DNA of 14,402 nt. Origin: JAMWCX01 sp964352425 (GTDB taxonomy: Bacteria; Omnitrophota; Gorgyraeia; 2-01-FULL-45-10). Made by a program: the position numbers and the translations under genes. Numbering within the stretch: the stretch's first letter is position 1; every line of letters begins with the position of its first letter. This document shows, piece after piece, positions 1-7,001 of the stretch. Below the pieces are notes generated by a model, which was not told the DNA's origin, made no database searches, and saw nothing but the letters and a program-made list of their open reading frames with translations. The stretch lies in NCBI GenBank assembly GCA_964352425.1, contig CAYGRZ010000041.1:1-14402 (forward strand). The letters are read 5' to 3'.

Positions 1-521
1 TCGGGTTCATGGGGACAGGTAAGACGACGATCGCCACACAGCTCGCGCGCCGGCTCGGGATGAAGTATGTCTCGACCGACGATTTGATCGAGAAGAAAGA
101 GAAGCGCACGATAAACGAGATATTCACGAAGAGCGGCGAGGATTATTTCCGCGATGTCGAGAGTGCCGTTATACGGGACGTCTCGTGTATGGATAACCAG
201 GTGATCGACGCGGGCGGCGGCGCCGTCGTTCGCGATGAGAATATCGCGTACTTTAAGTCGAGCGGCGTCGTCATATGCCTGGCCGCCGATGAGAAGACGG
301 TCATGGAGCGCACGAAGAAGTACAAGCACAGGCCGCTCCTGAACGTCGAGGACCCGAAGCGCAAGATTCGTGACCTGATGGCGAAGCGGGCACCCTTCTA
401 CGCGAAGGCCGACCACACGCTCGATACCGGCAAGCTTACCGCGCGCCAGGTCGTCGAAGAGATAGTCGCGATAGCGGGAGCGAAGATCGACAAGAAAGAG
501 GGGCCGAAAGATGAATCCTAA
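1..521 (+). CDS. aroK: Shikimate kinase, 5'-truncated by window edge
   Basis: Shikimate kinase phosphorylates the 3-hydroxyl of shikimate with ATP in the cytoplasmic chorismate pathway. The frame is open to the window edge. The P-loop reads GFMGTGKT from base 3, so the ATG at 9 lies inside the Walker A motif and cannot be the real start; the gene begins upstream. Other family signatures follow in order: TDDLIE with a GEDYFRDVE stretch (shikimate-binding region), the GGG loop in DAGGGAVV, and the lid RPLLN followed by KRAPFY. About 172 residues are visible against a usual 165-190, so only a few N-terminal residues are missing. The last 11 bases overlap the start of the next gene, which suggests translational coupling. 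The family call is secure. Confidence 0.95.
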   Translation, partial: GFMGTGKTTIATQLARRLGMKYVSTDDLIEKKEKRTINEIFTKSGEDYFRDVESAVIRDVSCMDNQVIDAGGGAVVRDENIAYFKSSGVVICLAADEKTVMERTKKYKHRPLLNVEDPKRKIRDLMAKRAPFYAKADHTLDTGKLTARQVVEEIVAIAGAKIDKKEGPKDES

Positions 522-825
522 GGCACGGTTGTGGATAGGCTCGACCATACTGATCGTCATCCTGGTCAACTACATCCTGATCGGCGTACCGCTCATGTCG
601 AAGTCAGGCTCCGTCCAGGCCAAGGCGAGGGCCATACTCATTAAGCAGGCCAAGTCGAACAATATATTCACAAATAATTCGGACGATGAGTATCTTATCG
701 ATGTCTTCCGCAAAGAGAAGGCGGCCATCGATATGAAGATTACGATACTCAATGCGATCGCCGCGACGCTTGTCTTCTTCGCGGCGAGCTGGACGATATT
801 CGGGCTGATATTCAGGAGGAAGTGA
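511..825 (+). CDS. Small two-helix membrane protein, unknown function
   Basis: I do not recognise this 104-residue protein. It has a basic N-terminus, a hydrophobic helix at about residues 8-28, a polar loop of about 50 residues rich in Lys, Asp and Asn, a second hydrophobic helix at about 79-100, and an RRK end. The positive-inside rule suggests both ends are cytoplasmic with the loop outside. The ATG lies inside the end of aroK in another frame (ATGAATCCTAA), so it is probably co-translated with aroK. No catalytic motif is visible. The tight overlap and matching base composition support a real gene. A palindromic repeat begins two bases after its stop codon. Confidence 0.75.
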   Translation: MNPKARLWIGSTILIVILVNYILIGVPLMSKSGSVQAKARAILIKQAKSNNIFTNNSDDEYLIDVFRKEKAAIDMKITILNAIAATLVFFAASWTIFGLIFRRK

Positions 826-827
826 TC

Positions 828-1038
828 TTTCGGATTGTTGAGCAAGCCCTTGCGGCCTGGGCGCCTCGCGGGAACGTGTGGTTTTCCCCTGCGAGGAAAA
901 CCACACTCCGAAAAATTGCTCGCTCTTTTTAGCATGTAATAGGTATCAAGGGCTAAAAATCCATGCCCGCTCGCAATTTTTAGGCCCCGCTCAGCACCCA
1001 GGCCTCCGGGCTTGGTTGAATGCGGCGCCCAAAAATTT
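828..1038. repeat. Nested palindromic intergenic repeat, copy 1
   Basis: This stretch follows the stop of the membrane-protein gene and has several foldbacks. An outer pair TTTCGGA (828-834) / TCCGAAA (907-913) encloses a perfect 12-bp stem GTGTGGTTTTCC (876-887) / GGAAAACCACAC (895-906) with a 7-nt loop. A second foldback pairs AAAAATTGC (911-919) with GCAATTTTT (973-981) and encloses TTTTTAGC (926-933) / GCTAAAAA (952-959). A wider imperfect pair spans about 843-861 and 997-1014. Bases 835-859 are identical to 14320-14344 at the end of the window, which shows this is a dispersed family. I see no credible gene here; the rest of the gap up to 1122 holds only the ribosome-binding site of the next gene. 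Confidence 0.8.
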
Positions 1039-1122
1039 CACCACTAGAGTAAGGCGAAAATGAGAAATAACGCACTATCCACTTCATCATTTGGGCTGCA
1101 AGGATAGTAAAGGAGAAATGAG

Positions 1123-1644
1123 ATGAAGAAATGCCCGAAGTGCGATAAGACATATGATGACACTTGGAAAGTTTGTCTCAATTGCGTTGCTAAACTGGAC
1201 TATATTGGCGCTACAGAAAATGAGTTAAAACTTAGGCAATTAGAAGAAGAAAGGATATCAAGTATTGATTTAGCGCAACTAAAGAAAGCATACAAAGATT
1301 ACAATTTTTGCAATATTACCTGTTCTCTAATCGCATTCCTTATTTCTATACCTTTTCTTTGGTTATTAATATCTCTTCTAGATAGAAGAACGAGTGAAAC
1401 CGCTAACTCAGCTGTATCGAAGTTAGTGATTATTGTTTTCGGCCTGCTCTGCATTTTGTTGCCTTATTTATGGGTAATGGGCAAAAAGGCTAATGATGTT
1501 TTTAAAGCGATGAAAAGAAATGATTTTTGTGCGCCATGGTTTCTGGTGGGAATGCATAGAAACTTATATTTCGATGAAGCAAAAAAGATAATAAAAATAC
1601 TTGAAGATAAAAACACTACCCAAAACAAAAAACAGACTAAATAA
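1123..1644 (+). CDS. AT-rich zinc-ribbon membrane protein, unknown function
   Basis: The 173-residue product opens with a four-cysteine zinc ribbon (C4-P-K-C7 and C18-L-N-C21). A charged, probably helical segment follows, then two hydrophobic helices at about 64-86 and 98-119, and a basic cytoplasmic-type tail. A good Shine-Dalgarno, AAAGGAG at 1109-1115, precedes the ATG by 7 bases. The architecture is a soluble zinc ribbon fused to a two-helix membrane anchor, which alone does not give a function. The gene is visibly AT-rich, with AT-ending codons and many Asn/Lys/Ile residues, unlike the GC-rich genes on both sides. It also sits between repeats of one family in opposite orientation. Both facts suggest recent acquisition. 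Confidence 0.8.
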   Translation: MKKCPKCDKTYDDTWKVCLNCVAKLDYIGATENELKLRQLEEERISSIDLAQLKKAYKDYNFCNITCSLIAFLISIPFLWLLISLLDRRTSETANSAVSKLVIIVFGLLCILLPYLWVMGKKANDVFKAMKRNDFCAPWFLVGMHRNLYFDEAKKIIKILEDKNTTQNKKQTK

Positions 1645-1679
1645 AGCGATACATTGAAATAAATTCTAAGCCGTAAACA

Positions 1680-1729
1680 AGGCACTGAGGCGCGGTTGTT
1701 AGCGAAAGGCGAGCACAAAAGTAGACGCC
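1680..1729 (-). repeat. Palindromic repeat family member, reverse orientation
   Basis: Read on the minus strand this region begins GGCGTCTACTTTTG, continues through a GCTCGCCTTT block and ends CAGTGCC. The end-of-window copy reads GGCGTTTACTTTTG, CTCGCCTTT and GAGTGCC in the same order. The match is imperfect, with small indels, so it is a diverged member. It lies just upstream of dprA and on the far side of the AT-rich gene from copy 1. Confidence 0.6.
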
Positions 1730-1742
1730 GCATGAGAGAATT

Positions 1743-2654
1743 ATGGCAATACGAAAGATAACACCGAACGATCCGGAATACCCGAAGAACCTGAAGAATA
1801 TACACAGGCCGCCGAAGCAGCTCTATGTCAACGGCACGCTCGAGGAGCGCGATGAGATCGCCGTGGCGATCGTGGGCTCGCGGCGCGCGTCGATGTACGG
1901 GCTCGAGATGAGCGAGAAGCTCGCCTTCGAGCTGGCGCTGCGCGGAGTGACGGTGGTGAGCGGCATGGCGCGCGGCGTGGATTCGGCGGCGCACAGAGGG
2001 GCGCTGAAGGCGAAGGGCAGGACGATCGCGGTCATGGGCAGTGGGCATAACGACATCTATCCGCCGGAGAACAAAGAGCTGTATGCCGAGATCGTCAAGT
2101 GCGGAGCGGTCCTGACCGAGTACGAGAACGACATGCCGTCGCTTCCTCAACACTTCCCGGCGCGTAACCGCATCATCAGCGGCCTGTCGCTCGGTGTGGT
2201 GGTAGTCGAGGCGGCCAGGAATTCCGGCGCGCTGATCACGGCGGGCTTCGCCGCCGAACAGGGGCGGGAGGTATTCGCGATCCCCGGCAGGATCTCGTCG
2301 ACGACAAGCGCCGGGACGAACGACCTGATCAGGGACGGCGCGCGGCTCGTCCAGTCCGCGGACGACATCATGGAAGAGCTGAAGCTCTGCGAGATGAAGC
2401 CCACAGCGGGCGAGAAGGCCGAAGAGACCGACGGGAAGATTGGGCGGATGACGAAGGCGTATATTTACAATTCGCTCACCGAAGACGAGCGGACGGTCTA
2501 TACGGCGCTCTCGGACGACCCGGTATATATCGACGACATTATCGCCACGACGGGCATGGAGCCCGCGAAGGCATCGAAGGTCCTTTTAAACCTGCAATTG
2601 AAAAAACTCATACGGGAAGTACCCGGTAAACAGTACATCCGAAAAGGAGAATAG
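1743..2654 (+). CDS. dprA: DNA processing protein DprA/Smf
   Basis: DprA binds incoming single-stranded DNA and loads RecA during natural transformation; it is also widespread in bacteria not known to be competent. The Rossmann-like core is complete: AIVGSRRAS (42-50), VSGMARGVDSAAHRGAL (72-88), GSGHNDIYPPEN (99-110), FPARNRIISGLS (138-149), EAARNSGALITAGFAAEQGR (156-175) and IPGR with SAGTNDLIRDGA. A C-terminal winged-helix-like domain covers about 240-300. At 303 residues it is shorter than the usual ~360, because the N-terminal SAM/HhH-like helical domain is absent. An in-frame TAG at 1722 rules out a longer start, and a repeat lies directly upstream. The stop abuts the topA start with no spacer. 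Confidence 0.95.
   Translation: MAIRKITPNDPEYPKNLKNIHRPPKQLYVNGTLEERDEIAVAIVGSRRASMYGLEMSEKLAFELALRGVTVVSGMARGVDSAAHRGALKAKGRTIAVMGSGHNDIYPPENKELYAEIVKCGAVLTEYENDMPSLPQHFPARNRIISGLSLGVVVVEAARNSGALITAGFAAEQGREVFAIPGRISSTTSAGTNDLIRDGARLVQSADDIMEELKLCEMKPTAGEKAEETDGKIGRMTKAYIYNSLTEDERTVYTALSDDPVYIDDIIATTGMEPAKASKVLLNLQLKKLIREVPGKQYIRKGE
2644..2649 (+). promoter_or_regulatory. Ribosome-binding site for topA inside dprA
   Basis: AAGGAG lies in the last codons of dprA, 5 bases before the topA ATG, and the dprA stop TAG directly precedes that ATG. This supports both the topA start and co-translation of the pair. Confidence 0.7.
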
Positions 2655-4694
2655 ATGAGCAAGAACCTCGTTATAGTCGAATCGCCGGCGAAGGCGAAGA
2701 CGATAAACAAATTTCTCGGAGACAGCTACTTCGTGACGGCCAGCATGGGCCACATCGTCGACCTGCCGAAGTCGAAGCTCGGCGTCGACGTCGAGAACGA
2801 CTTCAAGCCCGAGTATGTCGTGATGGCCGAGCGCAAGAAGAACCTGGCTGCGCTGAGGAAAGACGCCAAAGACGTGCACGCGATCTACCTGGCCGCCGAC
2901 CCGGACAGGGAGGGCGAGGCGATATGCTGGCATATTAAAAACGTGCTGAGCGAGAAAGCGAAGGATAAGGGCAGGCAGTTCTACCGGGTGGAGTTCGACG
3001 AGATAACGAAGGAGGCGGTCACCAACGCCTTCAAGCACCCGCGCGAGATCAACATGCAGCTGGTCAACGCCCAGCAGGCCCGCCGTATCCTTGACAGGAT
3101 CGTCGGCTATACGTTGAGCCCGCTCCTCTGGAAGAAAGTGTCGAGAGGCCTCTCCGCCGGCCGCGTCCAATCGGTCACGGTCCGCCTGATCGTCGAGCGC
3201 GAAGATGAGATCAAGAAGTTCAATTCCGCGGAGTACTGGGACATCATCGCGGAACTCAAGCGCAAAGGCGATACCGCGAAAGAGAAATTCACCGCGAAGC
3301 TCGACCGGCATAAGGACAAGAAACTCGAGATAAAGAAGAAGGGCGAGGCTGAGCACATATGCGCCGCGCTGCGCAGTCAGACGTTCGCCGTCGGCGACAT
3401 AAAGGAGTCAAAGAAGAAGAAGAGCCCGTATCCGCCGTTCACCACGTCGAAACTGCAGCAGGAGGCGTTCAATAAGCTGCGCTTCTCCGGCGCGAAGACG
3501 ATGCACGTGGCGCAGGGCCTCTACGAGGGCGTTGAGCTGGGGAAGGAAGGCAGTGTGGGCCTGATCACGTACATGAGGACCGATTCGGTCAGGATCTCGA
3601 AGGACGCTCAGGCCGATGCGAAAAGCTATATCCTTGAGAAGTTCGGCAAGAAATATTACCCCGACATCCCGAACGCCTACAAGTCGAGAAAGACGGCCCA
3701 GGAGGCGCATGAGGCGATACGGCCGACACTGCCGCTGCGGGAGCCCGGCGCGATCAAAGATTACCTGACCCCGGAGCAGTTCAAGCTCTACCAGCTTATC
3801 TGGAACCGTTTCGTCGCGAGCCAGATGACGGGGGCGCTGTATTTGCTGACATCAATTGATATCTTGGCGGGCGACTATCTCTTCAAGGCTGCCTCGACAG
3901 ACCTCGTCTTCGATGGCTACACCGTCGTCTATGAGGCCGAGAAGGAGAAGGGGGACGGCGACGAGGAGAAGATGAAGCTCCCCGAGCTTTCTGTCGACGA
4001 GCCGCTCGACCTGCTGGACCTGGTCTCCGGGCAGCACTTCACCAAGCCGCCGCCGAGATATTCCGACGCGTCCCTGGTCAAAGCGCTCGAAGAGCTCGGC
4101 ATAGGCCGGCCGTCGACCTACGCCCCGATCATCCAGACGATCACCGCGCGCGACTACGTCCGCCGGGAATCGGGATACTTCCACCCGACGGAACTCGGCG
4201 GGATCATCACCAGGCTCCTGATGCAACATTTTCCGAAGGTGCTCGACGTCGAATTCACCGCGAGGCTCGAGGACGAACTTGACGGTATCGAGGAGGGCGA
4301 GGCGGACTGGGTCACGGTGCTGAAGAGCTTCTATTCGCCGTTCATACACGCTGTCGAGCAGGCGAAGATCGAGATGAAGGATGTCAAGAAAGAGGTCATC
4401 GCGACCGATGAGATATGTTCGATGTGCGGCAAGCCGATGGTGATCAAATGGGGCCGCCGCGGGAAGTTCCTGAGCTGCTCCGATTACCCGACGTGCAAGA
4501 ACGCCAAGTCGATCACCAGCGGCGTGAAGTGCCCGACCGGCTGCGGCGGGGAGCTGATCCAGCGCCGCTCCAAGCGCGGCTCGTTCTTCGGCTGCTCCAA
4601 GTATCCGAGCTGCAAGTTCATATCGAAGAAGCTGCCCGAAACGCAGCCGCAGGCGGAACCGCAGGCGCAGCCGCAGGCGGAAGAGAAGGCGTGA
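2655..4694 (+). CDS. topA: DNA topoisomerase I (type IA)
   Basis: The enzyme relaxes negative supercoils through a transient 5'-phosphotyrosine break in one strand. The TOPRIM domain starts at the N-terminus with NLVIVESPAKAKTI (Glu9) and has the acidic DPDRE motif (D82, D84, E86). LSAGRVQSV marks the domain leading to the active site, GLITYMRTDSVR, with the nucleophile Tyr306. ELGIGRPSTYA follows. The C-terminus has two four-Cys zinc ribbons (C588/C591/C608/C614 and C626/C630/C647/C653) and ends in a short Pro-Gln-Ala repeat tail. At 679 residues it matches the shorter Bacillus-type topA rather than the ~865-residue E. coli enzyme. It lies between dprA and a Xer recombinase, a conserved bacterial neighbourhood. 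Confidence 0.98.
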   Translation: MSKNLVIVESPAKAKTINKFLGDSYFVTASMGHIVDLPKSKLGVDVENDFKPEYVVMAERKKNLAALRKDAKDVHAIYLAADPDREGEAICWHIKNVLSEKAKDKGRQFYRVEFDEITKEAVTNAFKHPREINMQLVNAQQARRILDRIVGYTLSPLLWKKVSRGLSAGRVQSVTVRLIVEREDEIKKFNSAEYWDIIAELKRKGDTAKEKFTAKLDRHKDKKLEIKKKGEAEHICAALRSQTFAVGDIKESKKKKSPYPPFTTSKLQQEAFNKLRFSGAKTMHVAQGLYEGVELGKEGSVGLITYMRTDSVRISKDAQADAKSYILEKFGKKYYPDIPNAYKSRKTAQEAHEAIRPTLPLREPGAIKDYLTPEQFKLYQLIWNRFVASQMTGALYLLTSIDILAGDYLFKAASTDLVFDGYTVVYEAEKEKGDGDEEKMKLPELSVDEPLDLLDLVSGQHFTKPPPRYSDASLVKALEELGIGRPSTYAPIIQTITARDYVRRESGYFHPTELGGIITRLLMQHFPKVLDVEFTARLEDELDGIEEGEADWVTVLKSFYSPFIHAVEQAKIEMKDVKKEVIATDEICSMCGKPMVIKWGRRGKFLSCSDYPTCKNAKSITSGVKCPTGCGGELIQRRSKRGSFFGCSKYPSCKFISKKLPETQPQAEPQAQPQAEEKA

Positions 4695-4701
4695 TCTTCA
4701 G

Positions 4702-5574
4702 ATGCAACGGTATATCGATAAGTTCATAAACTATCTGAAGGTCGAGCGGAACGCCTCCAACCACACGATCATCAATTATACGATCGACCTGGGCGTCTTC
4801 AAGACTTTCCTCGGCGACAGGCAGATAGAGACGATCGACCACCTGGCGCTTAGGCGGTTCCTCGCGGAGCTGCGCGCCAGGAACTACGCGAAGAGGACGA
4901 TCGCCAGGAAGCTGGCGTCCCTGAGGAGCCTGTTCAGGTTCCTTTTCCGCGAAGGATATATCAAGAAGAACCCGATAACCGCGATCTCGACCCCGAAGCT
5001 CGATAGGAAGCTGCCGGTATTCCTGGATGTCGCCAAGATCGAAAAGCTGCTGCAGTCTCCGCCGGAGAGCGATGCCGCGGGTTTGCGCGACAGGGCTCTC
5101 CTCGAGACATTGTATTCGACCGGCATACGCGTCAGCGAGCTGGTAGGGCTCGACATCGACGACGTCGACATCATAAGCGGCGTCGTCAAGGTGCTGGGCA
5201 AAGGCTCGAAGGAGCGGATCGTGCCGATAGGGGAGCCCGCGCTGAACGCGATCAGGAAATATCTCGACAAGCGCGCCGGGTCAAGAGTAAAGGATAGGAC
5301 GGCCGTCTTTTTGAACAATCACGGCAAGCGCCTGACCGACCGCAGCGTCCGGCGCGTCGTAGATAAGCACATCCGCGCCTGCAGTATGACGGAGAAGATA
5401 TCGCCGCACAGCCTTCGCCATTCGTTCGCGACGCATCTGCTGGACAGGGGGGCGGACTTACGGAGCGTGCAGGAGCTCCTGGGGCACGCGAATCTTTCGA
5501 CGACGCAGATATATACGCATGTGACGATGGAGAGGCTCAAAACCGTTTACGACAAGGCGCATCCGCGGGCGTAG
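4702..5574 (+). CDS. xerC: Tyrosine recombinase XerC/XerD
   Basis: A chromosome-dimer-resolution type tyrosine recombinase of 290 residues, close to the usual ~298. The N-terminal SAM-like core-binding domain spans about 1-90 and the catalytic domain about 105-290. The full catalytic set is visible: R143 (TGIRVSEL), K167 (GKGSKERIVPI), H236 and R239 (SPHSLRHSFATHLL), H262 (LGHANLSTTQ) and nucleophile Y271 (QIYTHV). It starts 7 bases after the topA stop. Gene order favours XerC (CodV in Bacillus), but XerC and XerD cannot be separated reliably by eye. The usual trmFO between topA and xerC is missing, and hslV/hslU do not follow. A housekeeping role at dif is more likely than an integrase of a mobile element. 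Confidence 0.93.
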   Translation: MQRYIDKFINYLKVERNASNHTIINYTIDLGVFKTFLGDRQIETIDHLALRRFLAELRARNYAKRTIARKLASLRSLFRFLFREGYIKKNPITAISTPKLDRKLPVFLDVAKIEKLLQSPPESDAAGLRDRALLETLYSTGIRVSELVGLDIDDVDIISGVVKVLGKGSKERIVPIGEPALNAIRKYLDKRAGSRVKDRTAVFLNNHGKRLTDRSVRRVVDKHIRACSMTEKISPHSLRHSFATHLLDRGADLRSVQELLGHANLSTTQIYTHVTMERLKTVYDKAHPRA

Positions 5575-5584
5575 CAAGAATGAG

Positions 5585-5707
5585 TAAAGAACAAAGTACA
5601 AAGAACAAAGTACAAAGAACAGAGTACAGACAAAGTCAAGAGTGCAAAACGAGGCTTATTTGACTTTGTTCTCTGTCTGTACTCTGTTCTCTGTATTCTG
5701 TTCTTTA
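5585..5707. repeat. Large AT-rich hairpin built from 14-bp tandem repeats
   Basis: The left arm (5585-5639) contains three tandem 14-bp units: AAAGAACAAAGTAC at 5586-5599 and 5600-5613, and a one-base variant at 5614-5627. The right arm (5660-5707) is its imperfect reverse complement. The longest perfect pairings are the 17-mer at 5616-5632 with 5674-5690, and CAAAGTCAA (5631-5639) with TTGACTTTG (5660-5668). The loop is about 20 nt. It starts ten bases after the recombinase stop and ends just before waaA. No U-run follows a GC stem, so it is not a classical intrinsic terminator. Such a long foldback could extrude as a cruciform or act as an mRNA processing barrier (inference). Confidence 0.85.
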
Positions 5708-5719
5708 GCGTTAACATGA

Positions 5720-7000
5720 GTGAACGGTATGCTGTATGACATAGGATTCCTGATATTCTCGCTATTCTATCTGCCGGCCCTGATATTCAAAGGCAAGCTG
5801 CACGGTGATTTTCACGAGCGCTTCGGCATCTATTCGGAAGGCAAGCGGGCGAAGCTAACGGCGGCGAACAATGTCATATGGATACAGGCGGTGAGCGTCG
5901 GGGAGGTCGCGCTCTGCGGGGGGCTGATACCGCTCCTGAAAAAAGAGTTCCCGGGGCGCGATATCGTGCTCTCGACCATTACGAGGCGGGGCAATGAGCT
6001 TGCGAAGAAGCTTTTTTCCGATGATGCGGTCGTTATCTATTTCCCGCTCGATTTTTCATCGGTCGTGCGGAAGGCCGCCGGCCTCATACGGCCAAAACTC
6101 TACATAATGATCGAGACTGAGATATGGCCGAACGTGCTGCGCGAGCTTTCGCGTAAGCGCGTGCCGGCGGCGCTCCTGAACGGCAGGATTTCGGACCGGT
6201 CGTTTGGCCAGTACATGCTGGCCAGGCCGTTTTTGCTGAAGACACTCGGGAGGATACGGCTCTTCTGCATGCAGTCGAAGGAGGATGCCGGCAGGATAAC
6301 GGAGATGGGCGCTCCGGCGGACAGGGTCAGGGTCACGGGCACGATGAAGTTCGATTTCGACGCTGCCGCCGACGATGGAGCGGCCCGGCGGATGAGAGAG
6401 TCGCTCGGCCTCACGGAAGGCGCGGAGCTTTTCGTGGCGGGGAGCACTCACCCGGGCGAAGAAGAGGTGATTGTATCGGCATACAGCCAACTACTGAAGG
6501 AATTTCCGAAGCTCACCTTGCTGATCGCGCCGCGGCACGTCGAGCGGGCTCAAGAAGTGGGGAATACGGTCAGGCGTTTTGGCTTCATGCCGGCGCGCCT
6601 TTCTTCTTTAAACCATGGACCATGGACCATGGACCATGGACCGATCTATATCCTCGATACTATCGGCCATCTGAATGACGCCTATGCTATCGCGACGCTC
6701 GTCTTTATCGGCGGAAGCCTCGTTCCGCACGGCGGGCAGAACCCGATTGAGCCGGCGAGCTTCGAGAAGCCGGTGATATTCGGGCCGCATATGTCTAACT
6801 TCAGGGCCATTGCGGCCGCGCTGCTGAAGAACGGGGGCGCGGTGCAGGTGAAGGACGCCCGGGAGCTGCTCGATAAGGCGAGGGCGTTATTGAAAGACCG
6901 GCAGGCGGGCCTCGCGCTCGGCAGGAACGCAAGGAAGGCGATCATCGAGAACCGCGGCGCGACCGGGCGGAACCTGAGAGCCCTGAAAGAGATCATCTGA
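5720..7000 (+). CDS. waaA: 3-deoxy-D-manno-octulosonic acid (Kdo) transferase
   Basis: WaaA (KdtA, GT30) transfers Kdo from CMP-Kdo to the lipid A precursor at the inner membrane. The start is GTG at 5720 or ATG at 5729; the second begins MLYDIGFLIF, which looks like a usual family N-terminus, and neither has a strong ribosome-binding site. An N-terminal hydrophobic anchor (about 8-24) is followed by WIQAVSVGEV with the catalytic-base Glu, ETEIWPNVL, VTGTMKFD, GSTHPGEEE, APRHVER, DTIGHLNDAYA and GGSLVPHGGQNPIEPA. The length of 426 is typical. Residues 298-308 are encoded by a 7-bp tandem repeat inserted in a linker, giving a foreign-looking NHGPWTMDHGP segment. The stop is one base before lpxK, so they form an operon. 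Confidence 0.96.
   Translation: MNGMLYDIGFLIFSLFYLPALIFKGKLHGDFHERFGIYSEGKRAKLTAANNVIWIQAVSVGEVALCGGLIPLLKKEFPGRDIVLSTITRRGNELAKKLFSDDAVVIYFPLDFSSVVRKAAGLIRPKLYIMIETEIWPNVLRELSRKRVPAALLNGRISDRSFGQYMLARPFLLKTLGRIRLFCMQSKEDAGRITEMGAPADRVRVTGTMKFDFDAAADDGAARRMRESLGLTEGAELFVAGSTHPGEEEVIVSAYSQLLKEFPKLTLLIAPRHVERAQEVGNTVRRFGFMPARLSSLNHGPWTMDHGPIYILDTIGHLNDAYAIATLVFIGGSLVPHGGQNPIEPASFEKPVIFGPHMSNFRAIAAALLKNGGAVQVKDARELLDKARALLKDRQAGLALGRNARKAIIENRGATGRNLRALKEII
6613..6642. repeat. CCATGGA heptamer tandem repeat inside waaA
   Basis: Four perfect copies of CCATGGA plus a trailing CC lie inside the coding frame, at codons 298-308. Each unit contains the palindrome CCATGG. Because 7 is not a multiple of 3, loss or gain of one unit would shift the waaA frame. 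Confidence 0.95.
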
Positions 7001-7001
7001 T

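Noticed and set aside
828..1038. Structured intergenic region considered as a riboswitch or other regulatory RNA for the gene at 1123.
   Set aside because: Its modules recur after unrelated genes elsewhere in the window, which fits a dispersed repeat better than a gene-specific leader.
878..1063. Small + strand open frame of 61 codons.
   Set aside because: It lies wholly inside the palindromic repeat, has no ribosome-binding site, and its translation shows no recognisable protein features.
1645..1742. Possible integron attC site downstream of the AT-rich gene (GGTTGTTAGCG with a nearby CTAACAA on the other strand).
   Set aside because: The putative core GTTAGCG does not fit GTTRRRY, no partner R'' site at the expected spacing is seen, and no integrase of integron type is present. 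The region is better explained as a repeat family member.
4702..5574. Tyrosine recombinase considered as a mobile-element integrase.
   Set aside because: Its size, catalytic layout and position after dprA-topA match the housekeeping XerC/CodV setting. No attachment sites or phage genes are seen.
5586..5627. Tandem 14-bp units considered as a CRISPR-like array.
   Set aside because: The units are contiguous with no unique spacers, and they form one arm of a single hairpin. No cas genes are nearby.
5660..5707. Hairpin considered as an intrinsic terminator for the recombinase gene.
   Set aside because: The stem is AT-rich and very long, and the right arm is not followed by a T-run; the sequence goes on to waaA within about 13 bases.
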